Source: Burkholderia pyrrocinia (GTDB taxonomy: Bacteria > Pseudomonadota > Gammaproteobacteria > Burkholderiales > Burkholderiaceae). Taken from it: a stretch of 64,000 bases of DNA. Location of the stretch: the NCBI RefSeq assembly GCF_003330765.1, contig NZ_CP024902.1, forward strand, positions 1,302,001 through 1,366,000. Reading direction: 5' to 3'. Positions 56,853 through 64,000 of this stretch are shown piece by piece. Under the pieces are notes generated by a model. That model did no database searches. It was given only the letters and a program-made list of their open reading frames with translations, and had not been told where the DNA came from. How positions within the stretch are numbered: the first letter of the stretch is position 1; every line of letters starts with the position of its first letter. The position numbers and the translations under genes were made by a program.

Positions 56853-56862
56853 GGAAGAGGGC

Positions 56863-57177
56863 ATGGAACAGTTGAACTATCGCTTCACCGCGCGCGAGCG
56901 CGCGAAGGGCGAGCAGGCCGCGGCGCTCGTCGGCGTGGTCGCGTCCGGCAATCTCGAAGTGCTCGTCGAGCGCGTGCTGCCGGGCAACGAATGCGAGATC
57001 GACATCCGCACCGCGGCCGTCGGCTTCGGCGCGGTATGGCAGGCCGTCGTGTCGGATTTCGTCGAGCGGCGCACGCCGGGCGGCCTGAAGCTGTCGATCA
57101 ACGACGGTGGCGCGCGGCCCGACATGGTGTCGCTGCGGCTCGCGCAGGCCGTGCGCGCGATCGAGGGAGACGCATGA
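56863..57177 (+). CDS. mdcC: Malonate decarboxylase acyl carrier protein (delta subunit)
   Basis: A 104-aa carrier protein. The probable attachment serine is S28 in GVVASGNLEVLVERV, which carries the phosphoribosyl-dephospho-CoA cofactor unique to malonate decarboxylase and citrate lyase. The start MEQLNYRFT at 56863 is chosen over an earlier in-frame ATG because a GAGGAAGAG site lies upstream. Its stop overlaps mdcD by 4 nt. Confidence 0.94.
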   Translation: MEQLNYRFTARERAKGEQAAALVGVVASGNLEVLVERVLPGNECEIDIRTAAVGFGAVWQAVVSDFVERRTPGGLKLSINDGGARPDMVSLRLAQAVRAIEGDA

Positions 57178-58097
57178 TGACCGACGTGATCCACGACGCA
57201 CCCGCGTTCGTCGCAAACGGCGCGAGCTGGTACGAAGCGTCGGCGCGACAGCGCATCGACGGGCTGCTCGATGCGGGCAGCTTCAGTGAATTCCTCGGGC
57301 CGGCCGAGCGCGTGACGAGCCCGCACCTGTCGCTGTTCGACCTGCCGCAGCAGTTCGACGACGGGATGGTGGTCGGCCACGGCCGGCTCGACGGCAAGCC
57401 GGTATTCGTCGCCGCGCAGGAAGGCCGCTTCATGGGCGGCGCGTTCGGCGAAGTGCACGGCGCGAAGCTCACGGGGCTGCTGCGTGCCGCGCGGGAAGTC
57501 GGCAAACCGGTGCTGATCCTGTTCGATACGGGCGGCGTGCGGCTGCAGGAAGCGAACGCGGGCGAGCTCGCGATCGCCGAGATCATGCGGGCGCTCGTCG
57601 AAGCGCGTGCGGCCGGCGTGCCGGTGATCGGGCTGATCGGCGGGCGCGCAGGCTGCTATGGCGGCGGCGGGTTGCTCGCCGCGTGCTGTTCTGCACTCGC
57701 GGTGTCGGAGCAGGGGCGCATCAGCGTGTCGGGCCCCGAAGTGATCGAGACCAATCGCGGCGTCGAGGAATTCGACGCGAAGGATCGCGCGCTGATCTGG
57801 CGCACGATGGGCGGCAAGCACCGGCGGCTGATCGGCGGTGCGGACCGCTATGTTGCCGATACGCCGGACGCGTTCCGTGCGGCGGCGCTTGAACTGATCG
57901 GCCGCGCGCCGACGTTCGATGCGGCGATGCTGCGTGTCGAGCAGGCGCGTCTTGAAGCGCGCGTCGAACGGTTCGGCGCGTGCAAGGACGCGCTCGACGT
58001 GTGGCGCACGCTCGGTGCGAGCGCGCCGGAAGCGATTCCCGGGATGCCCGACGACGCGTTCTCGACGCTTGCCGACCAGTTACAGGAGCAGAAATGA
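57174..58097 (+). CDS. mdcD: Malonyl-S-ACP decarboxylase beta subunit
   Basis: A 307-aa crotonase/carboxyltransferase-fold subunit: FMGGAFGEVHGAKLTGLLRA, LILFDTGGVRLQEANAGELA, LIGGRAGCYGGGGLLAACCS, ISVSGPEVIETNRGVEEFDA. With MdcE it decarboxylates malonyl-ACP to acetyl-ACP plus CO2, without biotin. Start ATG 57174 overlaps mdcC; an adjacent ATG at 57177 is equivalent. It is separated from mdcE by an unusual 127-nt spacer. Confidence 0.95.
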   Translation: MMTDVIHDAPAFVANGASWYEASARQRIDGLLDAGSFSEFLGPAERVTSPHLSLFDLPQQFDDGMVVGHGRLDGKPVFVAAQEGRFMGGAFGEVHGAKLTGLLRAAREVGKPVLILFDTGGVRLQEANAGELAIAEIMRALVEARAAGVPVIGLIGGRAGCYGGGGLLAACCSALAVSEQGRISVSGPEVIETNRGVEEFDAKDRALIWRTMGGKHRRLIGGADRYVADTPDAFRAAALELIGRAPTFDAAMLRVEQARLEARVERFGACKDALDVWRTLGASAPEAIPGMPDDAFSTLADQLQEQK

Positions 58098-58224
58098 AAC
58101 AGCCCCCACGCTCACTTGCTTTGCATGGGACCGGAGTACGCGCTAAAGCGCTACTCCGGATCGACACGTTCGCTGCCCCCAAGGGGGCGGCTGCCTTCCT
58201 TGGGGCGGCCCGGCGGGAGGCAGC
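58098..58224. repeat. REP-like intergenic element inside the mdc operon
   Basis: The spacer has two hairpins: CCGGAGTA...TACTCCGG (58131-58159, with an inner GCGC-TAAA-GCGC) and GCCCCCAAGGGGGC (58175-58188), followed by TGCCTTCCTTGGGGCGGCCCGG. I recall such C/G-run elements as common intergenic repeats in Burkholderiales; no other copy occurs in this window. It interrupts an otherwise tightly packed operon between mdcD and mdcE. Confidence 0.6.
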
Positions 58225-58932
58225 ATGACGCTCGATGAAGTCCTGAACTCGCTGTTTCCCCAAGGCCATGCGATCGCGCGCACCGGCGGCCTGCTGACGG
58301 GCCACGCGGAACTGGCCGGCACGCGCGTCGACGTGATCGGCGTCGCCGACCGTTTGCCGTTCGGCATCGACGAGGCGTTGATGCTCGCGTCGCACGTGCT
58401 CGACACGATCGCGCGCGGCGGCGCCACGCCGATCCTCGTGCTCGTCGACAGCGACAGCCAGCGGATGAGCAAGCGCGACGAACTGCTCGGCCTGAACGAA
58501 GGGCTGTCGCATCTCGCGAAGTGCCTGATGCATGCGGATCTTGCCGGGCACCGGACGATCGGCGTGCTGTACGGCCACACGGCCGCCGGCGCGTTCATCG
58601 CGACCGCGCTCGCGACGCGCACGCTGCTCGCGGTGCCGGGCGCCGAGCCGGAGGTGATGGACCTGCCGTCGATGTCGCGCGTGACGAAGCTGCCGATCGA
58701 CGTGCTGAAGGAGATGTCGCGCTCGACGCCGGTGTTCGCGCCGGGGCTCGACAACCTCGTGAAGATGGGCGCCGTCGACGCCGTGCTCGATCCGGCCCGT
58801 GCGCTCGACGCGCAGGTCGGCGAATGGCTCGGCAAGCCGGCCGACCGTGTCGACCGGCGCGCCGCGCGCGGCCGGCCGGTCGCGACCGACGTCGCACGGC
58901 GCGTCGAGGCACTTGCGCGTGCCGCACGCTGA
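58225..58932 (+). CDS. mdcE: Malonate decarboxylase gamma subunit
   Basis: A 235-aa subunit homologous to the carboxyltransferase partner fold: LFPQGHAIARTGGLLTGHAE, IGVLYGHTAAGAFIATALAT and PEVMDLPSMSRVTKLPIDVL. It pairs with MdcD as the biotin-independent decarboxylase. A GGGAGG ribosome site within the end of the spacer element supports ATG 58225. The mdcG gene begins one base after its stop. Confidence 0.93.
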   Translation: MTLDEVLNSLFPQGHAIARTGGLLTGHAELAGTRVDVIGVADRLPFGIDEALMLASHVLDTIARGGATPILVLVDSDSQRMSKRDELLGLNEGLSHLAKCLMHADLAGHRTIGVLYGHTAAGAFIATALATRTLLAVPGAEPEVMDLPSMSRVTKLPIDVLKEMSRSTPVFAPGLDNLVKMGAVDAVLDPARALDAQVGEWLGKPADRVDRRAARGRPVATDVARRVEALARAAR

Positions 58933-58933
58933 G

Positions 58934-59587
58934 ATGCCGCTGCGCCGCCACACGCTCGTCACGCTGACGGCGGCGGGGTGGGGTGCGGCATTCGCGCGCG
59001 ATCCCGCGCTCGCGGCCGATCCGCTCGTGCACGCATGGGCCGCGCGCGGCTGGCCGCTCATCGTGCGCCGCGCGTCGCCCGACGAGGCCGATGCCGGCCG
59101 CGTGCCGCTCGGCCTGCCGCTGCCGCCTGCCGCGGGCAAACGGCGCATCGCGCTGAACATCGCCGCCGATGCGCTCGCGACGGTCGGCCCGCTGCCCGCG
59201 CTGGCCGACGTGCTCGGCGCCGCGCCCGATGCATGGCACGCGCCGTTGCGCGAGCTCGATGCGCTCGGCGCGCGCTGCGGCGTGCAGGGCCGCGTGTTCG
59301 GCAGCCTCGCGTGGCAGGCGCTGACGGGCGAGCCATACCTGAGTGTGTCGTCCGATCTCGACATCGTGTTTCCGCTGCCGGATGCCGTGTCGATCGCGCT
59401 GCTGCTCGACGGCCTCGCGGCGATCGACGCGCGCGCGCCGATACGCATCGACGGCGAACTGCTGCGCGACGACGGCGCGGGCGTCAACTGGCGCGAACTG
59501 CATGCGCGGCTGCCTGAAGTCGCGGTCAAGACCGCGATCGCCGTCGAACTGATGCCTGCCGACGCCTTCACCGGAGGCGCGCGATGA
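58934..59587 (+). CDS. mdcG: Phosphoribosyl-dephospho-CoA transferase (holo-ACP synthase)
   Basis: A 217-aa nucleotidyltransferase-like enzyme that transfers the triphosphoribosyl-dephospho-CoA cofactor to the ACP serine. Typical features: RRHTLVTLTAAGW at the start, GVQGRVFGSLAWQALTGEPYL and VSSDLDIVFPLPDAV (the DxD metal-binding pair). An in-frame GTG at 58919 inside the mdcE end could be the true start (adding VPHAE). It overlaps mdcB by 4 nt. Confidence 0.9.
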   Translation: MPLRRHTLVTLTAAGWGAAFARDPALAADPLVHAWAARGWPLIVRRASPDEADAGRVPLGLPLPPAAGKRRIALNIAADALATVGPLPALADVLGAAPDAWHAPLRELDALGARCGVQGRVFGSLAWQALTGEPYLSVSSDLDIVFPLPDAVSIALLLDGLAAIDARAPIRIDGELLRDDGAGVNWRELHARLPEVAVKTAIAVELMPADAFTGGAR

Positions 59588-60450
59588 GCGCATGGGCTGC
59601 CTGCCGCGTACCGGCGCTGTCCGATGCCGAGCGCATCGCCGGGCTGGCCGAGCGCTGCCTCGTGCTCGAGATCGAGACCTATCCGAAGCCGGGGCTCGTC
59701 AGCCATGTCGACACCGGCAGCCATTCGGACATGGATGCCGCGACGTTCGCGCGCAGCGCCGCCGTGCTGCGGCCCTACTTCGAGGAACTGGCCGACGCGG
59801 GCGCGCGTGACGCGGACATGGCCGTGCTGCGCAAGATCGGCCTGCGTGCCGAGCACGCGATGCTCGCCGCGACCGGCGGCGTCAATACGCATCGCGGCGC
59901 GATCTTCGGGCTCGGGCTGCTGTGCGCAGCCGCGGGCCGGCGCGCGATGCAGGGGGCCGTGCCGGGCGGGATGACGCTCGGCGCGTTCGTCTCCCGCCGC
60001 TGGGGCGCCGATATCCTCGGCGGCCCGCGTTTGCCGGACAGCCATGGCGAGCGCGCGAGCCGCCGCTACGGCGTCGGCGGCGCGCGCCGCGAGGCGGCCG
60101 ACGGCTTCACGACCGTGTACGCGGTCGGGTTGCCCGCGCTGCGCCGCGCGAAGCGCGACCTGCCGGACGACCCGGAAGCCGCGCGCGTCGATGCGTGCTT
60201 CGCGCTGATCGCCGCGCTCGACGACACGAATCTGCTGCACCGGGGCGGGCAGGCCGGCCTCGATTTCGCGCGCGCGACCGCCCGCGCGTTCGTGGCACGC
60301 GGCGGCGTGCGCGCGCGCGACTGGCGGCTGCGCGCGGCGGCCGCACATCGTGCGTTCGTTGCGCGCAGGTTGAGCCCGGGCGGCGCGGCCGACCTGCTCG
60401 CGATGAGCGTATTCGTCGATGCGCTCGAAGCCGACGGAGATGCGCGATGA
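59584..60450 (+). CDS. mdcB: Triphosphoribosyl-dephospho-CoA synthase
   Basis: A 288-aa CitG/MdcB-family protein making 2'-(5''-triphosphoribosyl)-3'-dephospho-CoA from ATP and dephospho-CoA. Motifs: EIETYPKPGLVSHVDTGSHSDMDAATFARS (the characteristic PKPGLVS), GGVNTHRGAIFGLGLLCAAAG and ALDDTNLLHRGGQAGLDFAR. Its start ATG overlaps the mdcG stop and its stop overlaps mdcH, so the three genes are translationally coupled. Confidence 0.94.
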   Translation: MSAWAACRVPALSDAERIAGLAERCLVLEIETYPKPGLVSHVDTGSHSDMDAATFARSAAVLRPYFEELADAGARDADMAVLRKIGLRAEHAMLAATGGVNTHRGAIFGLGLLCAAAGRRAMQGAVPGGMTLGAFVSRRWGADILGGPRLPDSHGERASRRYGVGGARREAADGFTTVYAVGLPALRRAKRDLPDDPEAARVDACFALIAALDDTNLLHRGGQAGLDFARATARAFVARGGVRARDWRLRAAAAHRAFVARRLSPGGAADLLAMSVFVDALEADGDAR

Positions 60451-61379
60451 CGCTGGCCATCCTCTGTTCGGGACAAGGCGCGCAGCGCGCCGACATGTTC
60501 GACCTGACAGGGTCGGCGCCGCAGGCCGACGCATTGTTCGCGCACGCCGGCCGGCTCCTCGGCGACGATCCGCGCGCATGGGTCCGGCAGGCAGGTCCGG
60601 ACGCGCTGCGCGACAACCGTGCCGCGCAGATCCTCTGCACGGTCCAGGCGCTCGCGGCCGCCGCGCTGCTCGATGCGGCATGGCCGCGCCGGCGCTGCGT
60701 CGCGGGCTACAGCGTTGGCGAGGTCGCATCGTGGAGCGTCGCGGGGATGATCGATCCGCATGACGCGCTCGACCTGGCCGACGCACGCGCGCGCGCGATG
60801 GACGCCGCGAGCGGCGGCGACGAGCGGATGGTGTTCGTGCGCGGCCTGACGCGCGCGCAGCTTGCGCAGTTGTGCGACGGCCGCGATGCGGCGATCGCGA
60901 TCGCGAACCCCGGCGACGCGTTCGTGGTCGCGGGGCGGCAGGCCGACGTCGATGCGGTGGCCGCCGACGCGGCGCGCGATGGCGCGCTGCGCGTCGCGCC
61001 CGTGTGCGTGCGGATCGCGTCGCACACGCGCCGGCTCGCAGCGGCCGTGCCGGTGTTTCGCGCGTCGCTCGCCGCGACGGGCGTGCGGCGGCCGCTGCCC
61101 GGCGCGCGGCTGTTTTCGGGTATCGACGGCGCGTCGGTGCTCGACGTCGACGCGGGCCTCGACAAGCTCGCGCGGCAGATCGCGGAGCCGGTCGAGTGGG
61201 CGGCCTGTCTCGCCGCCTGCGTGGAGGCCGGCGCGACCGCATTTCTCGAGCTCGGCCCCGGGCGCGCGCTGGCCGAGATGGCGGGCGGCGCGTATCCCGC
61301 GCTGCCGGCGCGCAGCCTCGCCGATTTCCGTTCCGTCGACGGTGTGACGAGCTGGCTCGCGCGCGTCGCGGCAGGCTGA
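60447..61379 (+). CDS. mdcH: Malonyl-CoA:ACP transacylase (malonate decarboxylase epsilon)
   Basis: A 310-aa acyltransferase of the FabD fold: AILCSGQGAQRADMF at the start, catalytic serine in CVAGYSVGEVASWSVAGM (GxSxG), a FVVAGRQADVDAV loop, the active-site His in RIASHTRRLAAAVPVF and a C-terminal LELGPGRALAEM. It loads malonyl from CoA onto the carrier to prime the cycle. The start overlaps mdcB by 4 nt; it is the last gene of the operon. Confidence 0.94.
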   Translation: MTLAILCSGQGAQRADMFDLTGSAPQADALFAHAGRLLGDDPRAWVRQAGPDALRDNRAAQILCTVQALAAAALLDAAWPRRRCVAGYSVGEVASWSVAGMIDPHDALDLADARARAMDAASGGDERMVFVRGLTRAQLAQLCDGRDAAIAIANPGDAFVVAGRQADVDAVAADAARDGALRVAPVCVRIASHTRRLAAAVPVFRASLAATGVRRPLPGARLFSGIDGASVLDVDAGLDKLARQIAEPVEWAACLAACVEAGATAFLELGPGRALAEMAGGAYPALPARSLADFRSVDGVTSWLARVAAG

Positions 61380-61496
61380 TCGACGGCCGGCCCCCCCCTC
61401 GCCGGGCGCCCATTCCGCACTGTGTGTTGCGCCGGCGCAGCAGCGTCGCAGCGGGTGCTTGCCACGCGAATTGGCGTCGCTACAATGGCGCCCGCC

Positions 61497-62006
61497 ATGA
61501 GACCTGCCGCCTTCCTCCTCGCCGCGCTCGGCTGCGCGGCGAGCGCCCACGCCAGCCCGATTCCGTCCGACGCCGCATCGGTCGGCACGTACTTTTCGTA
61601 TGACAATGCGGCGGCCGACGCGACCGTCGACCTGATCGAACAGGCGCAGCACCGCGTGCTGCTGGCCGGCTATGCGCACGTGCCGCCGGCTGTCGCGAGC
61701 GCGCTGCGCGCGGCCCGCGCGCGTGGGGTCGAGGTCCGTGTCGTGCTCGTGCGCTCGCCGCGCGCGGGCAAGTACAGCGGCGCAGGCTATCTGAAATCCG
61801 CGGGCATCGACGTGGCGATCGATTCGCGGCATGGCGATCCCGCGCCGCGCTTCGTGATCGTCGACGACAGCGTCGCGCTGACGACACTGTCCGACGGCGC
61901 GGCCGCACATGCGGAAACGGTGGACGTGTTCCAGCGCGCGCCCGAGCTCGCGCAATCCTACGCACAGTCGTTCTGGCGGCTGTACCGGCAGGCCAGGGGC
62001 CTCTGA
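61497..62006 (+). CDS. Phospholipase-D-fold secreted protein with degenerate catalytic motif
   Basis: A 169-aa protein with signal peptide MRPAAFLLAALGCAASAHA and a single PLD-like domain resembling Nuc endonuclease (LIEQAQHRVLLAGYAHVPPA, RAARARGVEVRVVLVRSPR). The HxKxxxxD catalytic motif should occur near residue 115-125; the sequence reads DPAPRFVIVDDSVALTTLSDG, so His is replaced by Ala and Lys by Arg while Asp survives. I therefore doubt hydrolytic activity. The start MRPAAF at 61497 is preferred as the signal-peptide start. It follows mdcH by 117 nt but is probably separate in role. Confidence 0.8.
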   Translation: MRPAAFLLAALGCAASAHASPIPSDAASVGTYFSYDNAAADATVDLIEQAQHRVLLAGYAHVPPAVASALRAARARGVEVRVVLVRSPRAGKYSGAGYLKSAGIDVAIDSRHGDPAPRFVIVDDSVALTTLSDGAAAHAETVDVFQRAPELAQSYAQSFWRLYRQARGL

Positions 62007-62131
62007 CCCCATCGTTCGGCGTCGCGCACGCCGGTATGACCCTGCTTGCATCGGCGCCGCCGATGAACCATGCTCGTTGACAGGCGCCGACGCGGGTTTC
62101 GCGCATCCGGCGCAAGGGCAGGGAGCCGATC

Positions 62132-62776
62132 GTGACCGAGTGTTTTGCCGATCGCGCCGATGCGGGTCGCCAGCTGGCCGACGCGTTGCGCAACTATGCG
62201 GAGCGTAGCGATGTCGTCGTGCTCGCGTTGCCGCGCGGCGGCGTGCCCGTCGCGTATCCGGTCGCCTGCGCGCTGCGCGCGCCGCTCGACGTACTGGTCG
62301 TGCGCAAGCTCGGCGTGCCGTACGATCCCGAGCTCGCGATGGGCGCGATCGCAACCGGCGGCGCGATTCATCTGCAGCGTGCCGTGATCCGCTCGATGGA
62401 CGTGTCCGACGCGCAGCTCGCCGACGTGATCGCGCGCGAGACGGCCGAGCTGCATCGCCGCGAAGCGCTGTATCGCGGCTCTGCGCCGCCGCTGCCGGTC
62501 GAGGGACGCATCGTGATCGTCGTCGACGACGGCGTCGCGACCGGCGCGTCGATGCGCGTCGCGCTCCAGGCGTTGCGCGAGCGTCATCCCGAGCGTGTCG
62601 TGGCGGCAGCGCCGGTCGCGCCGGCGGGCGCGCGGCATGCGTTCGACGACCTGGCCGACGCGTTCGTCACGGTGTCGCAGCCACTGTCGTTCTTCGGGCT
62701 CAGCCAGTTCTACGCGCGCTTCGAGCAGACGAGCGACGACGAGGTGCGCGCGTTGCTCGACGCGGCCCGTACCTGA
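62132..62776 (+). CDS. Phosphoribosyltransferase-family protein
   Basis: A 214-aa type I phosphoribosyltransferase-fold protein with a GTG start. The N-terminal part ALPRGGVPVAYPVACALRAP and the PRPP loop IVIVVDDGVATGASMRVALQ are visible. This family ('COG1926') is widespread and often linked to dienelactone-hydrolase or stress genes; its substrate is unknown. It converges on the PHB depolymerase gene with only 7 bp between stops. Confidence 0.87.
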   Translation: MTECFADRADAGRQLADALRNYAERSDVVVLALPRGGVPVAYPVACALRAPLDVLVVRKLGVPYDPELAMGAIATGGAIHLQRAVIRSMDVSDAQLADVIARETAELHRREALYRGSAPPLPVEGRIVIVVDDGVATGASMRVALQALRERHPERVVAAAPVAPAGARHAFDDLADAFVTVSQPLSFFGLSQFYARFEQTSDDEVRALLDAART

Positions 62777-62783
62777 CGCGGCA

Positions 62784-64000
62784 TCACGTCCGCCTGATGC
62801 GGCGCGGGCGCGAGCGGCCGGCCTCGGCCAGCGCGAAGACGCGCTGCAGCGCCGGATGGACGTTGCCGCGCCAGCGCGCACCTGTAAACAGCCCGTAGTG
62901 ATCGCAATCGTCGATGTCGACGCGGTGGCGCTCGCCGGCCGAGAGGCCGCTGCACATGTCGAGCGCCGCATGCGTCTGGCCGGCGCCCGTGACCGCGTCG
63001 CATGCGCCTTCGACGGTCAGCAGCGCGACGCCGCGCAGCGTGGCCGGCTCGACGCGCCGGCCGCCCACGTCCCACGTGCCGTTCGCTAGACTCATGCGCT
63101 GGAACACGATGTCGACCGTGTCGAGGAAATATTCGGCCGGCATGTCGAGCAGCGCCGTGTATTCGAGCAGCGCCCGCCGCGCACCGGCGAGCCCGGCCAT
63201 GTCGAAGCGCGACGCGGCCAGCGCGTAAGACTCGATCAGCGACAGGAAGCGCTGCGGGTACATGAGCGCAATCTCGCCCTGCTGGAGATAGGTCGGGAAC
63301 ACCTGGCGGCCGTGCCCCGCGAAGCCGGGCGGCACGATGTCGATCAGGTGGCGGCGGTGCCAGCCGAGCGAATGGGCGGCTGCGGCGGTGCCGAGTGCGC
63401 TCGGATTCAGGCGCGCGTCGAGCGGGCCGCCGATCAGCGTGACGCTCGCGGGCGGCGCGAGGCCTCGCTTGGCGCGCAGCGCGAGCGCGCCGAGCGCAGG
63501 CACGGTCGCCTGGCACACGGCGACGACGTGCAGCGGCCGATCGTCGTGCGCGAGCCCATCGACGAAGCCGTCGAGCGTCGCGACATACTCGTCGAGGCCG
63601 AAGCGTCCCGACGCGAGCGGCACGTCGCGCGCATTGCGCCAGTCGGTCACGCAGACGTCGCCGTCGGCGAGCAGCGTCTCGACGGTTTCCCGCATCATCA
63701 CGGCCGCGTGCCCGGCGAGCGGCGCGCACAGCAGCACCGTGCGCCGCGCATCGGCGCGCGTGAACCGCCGCAGGTCGCAGAACGGCGTGCGCGCGGCGAC
63801 CCGCTCGCCGACGGCGGGCCGCCCGATGTCGAAGCGCGGCGGCCCAACCTGCGGCCCGAGCAACGGCTCGAACAGGTCGTCGTAGCACGACGATGCGGCG
63901 TGCGGCAGCGTTGCCGCGGGCCATGCTTCGAACGCGTGCCGCGTTGCCGCGCGCCAGGCGCGCATCCATTCCCGCTGCTGCTCGACGAGGGCATACCACA
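62784..64000 (-). CDS. phaZ: Polyhydroxyalkanoate (PHB) depolymerase, intracellular, start one base outside the window
   Basis: An intracellular PHB depolymerase of about 405 aa. The frame stays open to the edge: the last codons read WYALVEQQREWMRAWRAA, and the base pair TG at 63999-64000 (minus strand) would complete an ATG if base 64001 is T on the plus strand, giving the usual MWYALVEQQ start. Domain features: HVVAVCQATVPALGALAL (lipase box variant with Cys in place of Ser, typical of PhaZ), IGGPLDARLNPSALG, and a C-terminal catalytic His in DDCDHYGLFTG. It mobilises carbon reserve granules. Confidence 0.92.
   Translation of the reverse strand, partial: WYALVEQQREWMRAWRAATRHAFEAWPAATLPHAASSCYDDLFEPLLGPQVGPPRFDIGRPAVGERVAARTPFCDLRRFTRADARRTVLLCAPLAGHAAVMMRETVETLLADGDVCVTDWRNARDVPLASGRFGLDEYVATLDGFVDGLAHDDRPLHVVAVCQATVPALGALALRAKRGLAPPASVTLIGGPLDARLNPSALGTAAAAHSLGWHRRHLIDIVPPGFAGHGRQVFPTYLQQGEIALMYPQRFLSLIESYALAASRFDMAGLAGARRALLEYTALLDMPAEYFLDTVDIVFQRMSLANGTWDVGGRRVEPATLRGVALLTVEGACDAVTGAGQTHAALDMCSGLSAGERHRVDIDDCDHYGLFTGARWRGNVHPALQRVFALAEAGRSRPRRIRRT

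Noticed and set aside
57721..61413. A 1230-codon open frame on the minus strand across the mdc operon
   Set aside because: It is antisense to six well-supported genes, its translation is Arg/Pro/Ala-rich low-complexity sequence with no family resemblance, and long shadow frames are expected at this GC content.

Overview
The window is a high-GC, densely coded chromosomal segment of a betaproteobacterium, most probably Burkholderia and probably a Burkholderia cepacia complex member. The basis is protein content: DUF4148, DUF2242, MXKDX-repeat, NhaR/TerC, archaic SCPU fimbriae, a madLM-mdc malonate operon and PhaZ. This is family recognition, not a database match. No prophage, insertion sequence, CRISPR array or rRNA was seen. 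Most of the sequence is ordinary core and metabolic gene content, with a few notable exceptions.

Layout. 1-3.7 kb: the 3' end of recD, arfB, an EAL phosphodiesterase, a DMT exporter and a small lipoprotein. 3.8-6.5 kb: a glycine-zipper lipoprotein, then thiC behind a TPP riboswitch. 6.7-8.5 kb: a methionine-rich MXKDX peptide, a b-type cytochrome and a Tat-exported molybdopterin oxidoreductase, which together look like a periplasmic methionine-based oxidant-scavenging and repair system. 8.6-9.2 kb: a HigBA-type toxin-antitoxin pair. 9.7-12.1 kb: two convergent exporters. 12.2-18.1 kb: a LacI-regulated ABC uptake operon that includes a metallophosphodiesterase. 18.4-19.6 kb: a surface lipoprotein.

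20.0-20.4 kb: a tRNA-Leu(UAA) gene split in its anticodon by a 248-nt group I intron resembling the cyanobacterial and plastid trnL intron. This is the most striking element of the window. 20.8-25.8 kb: the complete branched-chain 2-oxoacid dehydrogenase operon (bkdA1-bkdA2-bkdB-lpdV). 26-37.2 kb: nitrogen and polyamine functions: an agmatinase-type ureohydrolase with a divergent LysR gene, a GNAT acetyltransferase, an NCS1 permease, a porin, and a LysR-controlled set of MHS transporter, M20 carbamoyl-amidase and acetylpolyamine-amidohydrolase-like deacetylase.

37.3-42.3 kb: an archaic (Csu-like) chaperone-usher operon of SCPU subunit, PapD-like chaperone, usher and two-domain SCPU protein, with a miniature SCPU-like gene convergent to it and a strongly AT-rich upstream region. 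42.8-46.5 kb: an MFS exporter, a LysR regulator and a divergent PLP-dependent Ser/Thr dehydratase. 46.7-51.3 kb: a DUF2242 lipoprotein, divergent nhaR and terC around a nested inverted repeat, a zinc-ribbon protein, and two hsp20 genes with a sigma-32 promoter. 51.3-53.6 kb: a 3-hydroxyacyl-CoA dehydrogenase-like enzyme, a DUF4148 protein and a LysR regulator.

53.9-61.4 kb: a complete biotin-independent malonate uptake and decarboxylation operon (madLM-mdcACDEGBH) divergent from that LysR gene. It makes and attaches its own phosphoribosyl-dephospho-CoA cofactor and converts malonate to acetate and CO2 on an acyl carrier protein. 61.5-64 kb: a degenerate phospholipase-D-like protein, a phosphoribosyltransferase and a PHB depolymerase whose start codon lies just past the right edge.
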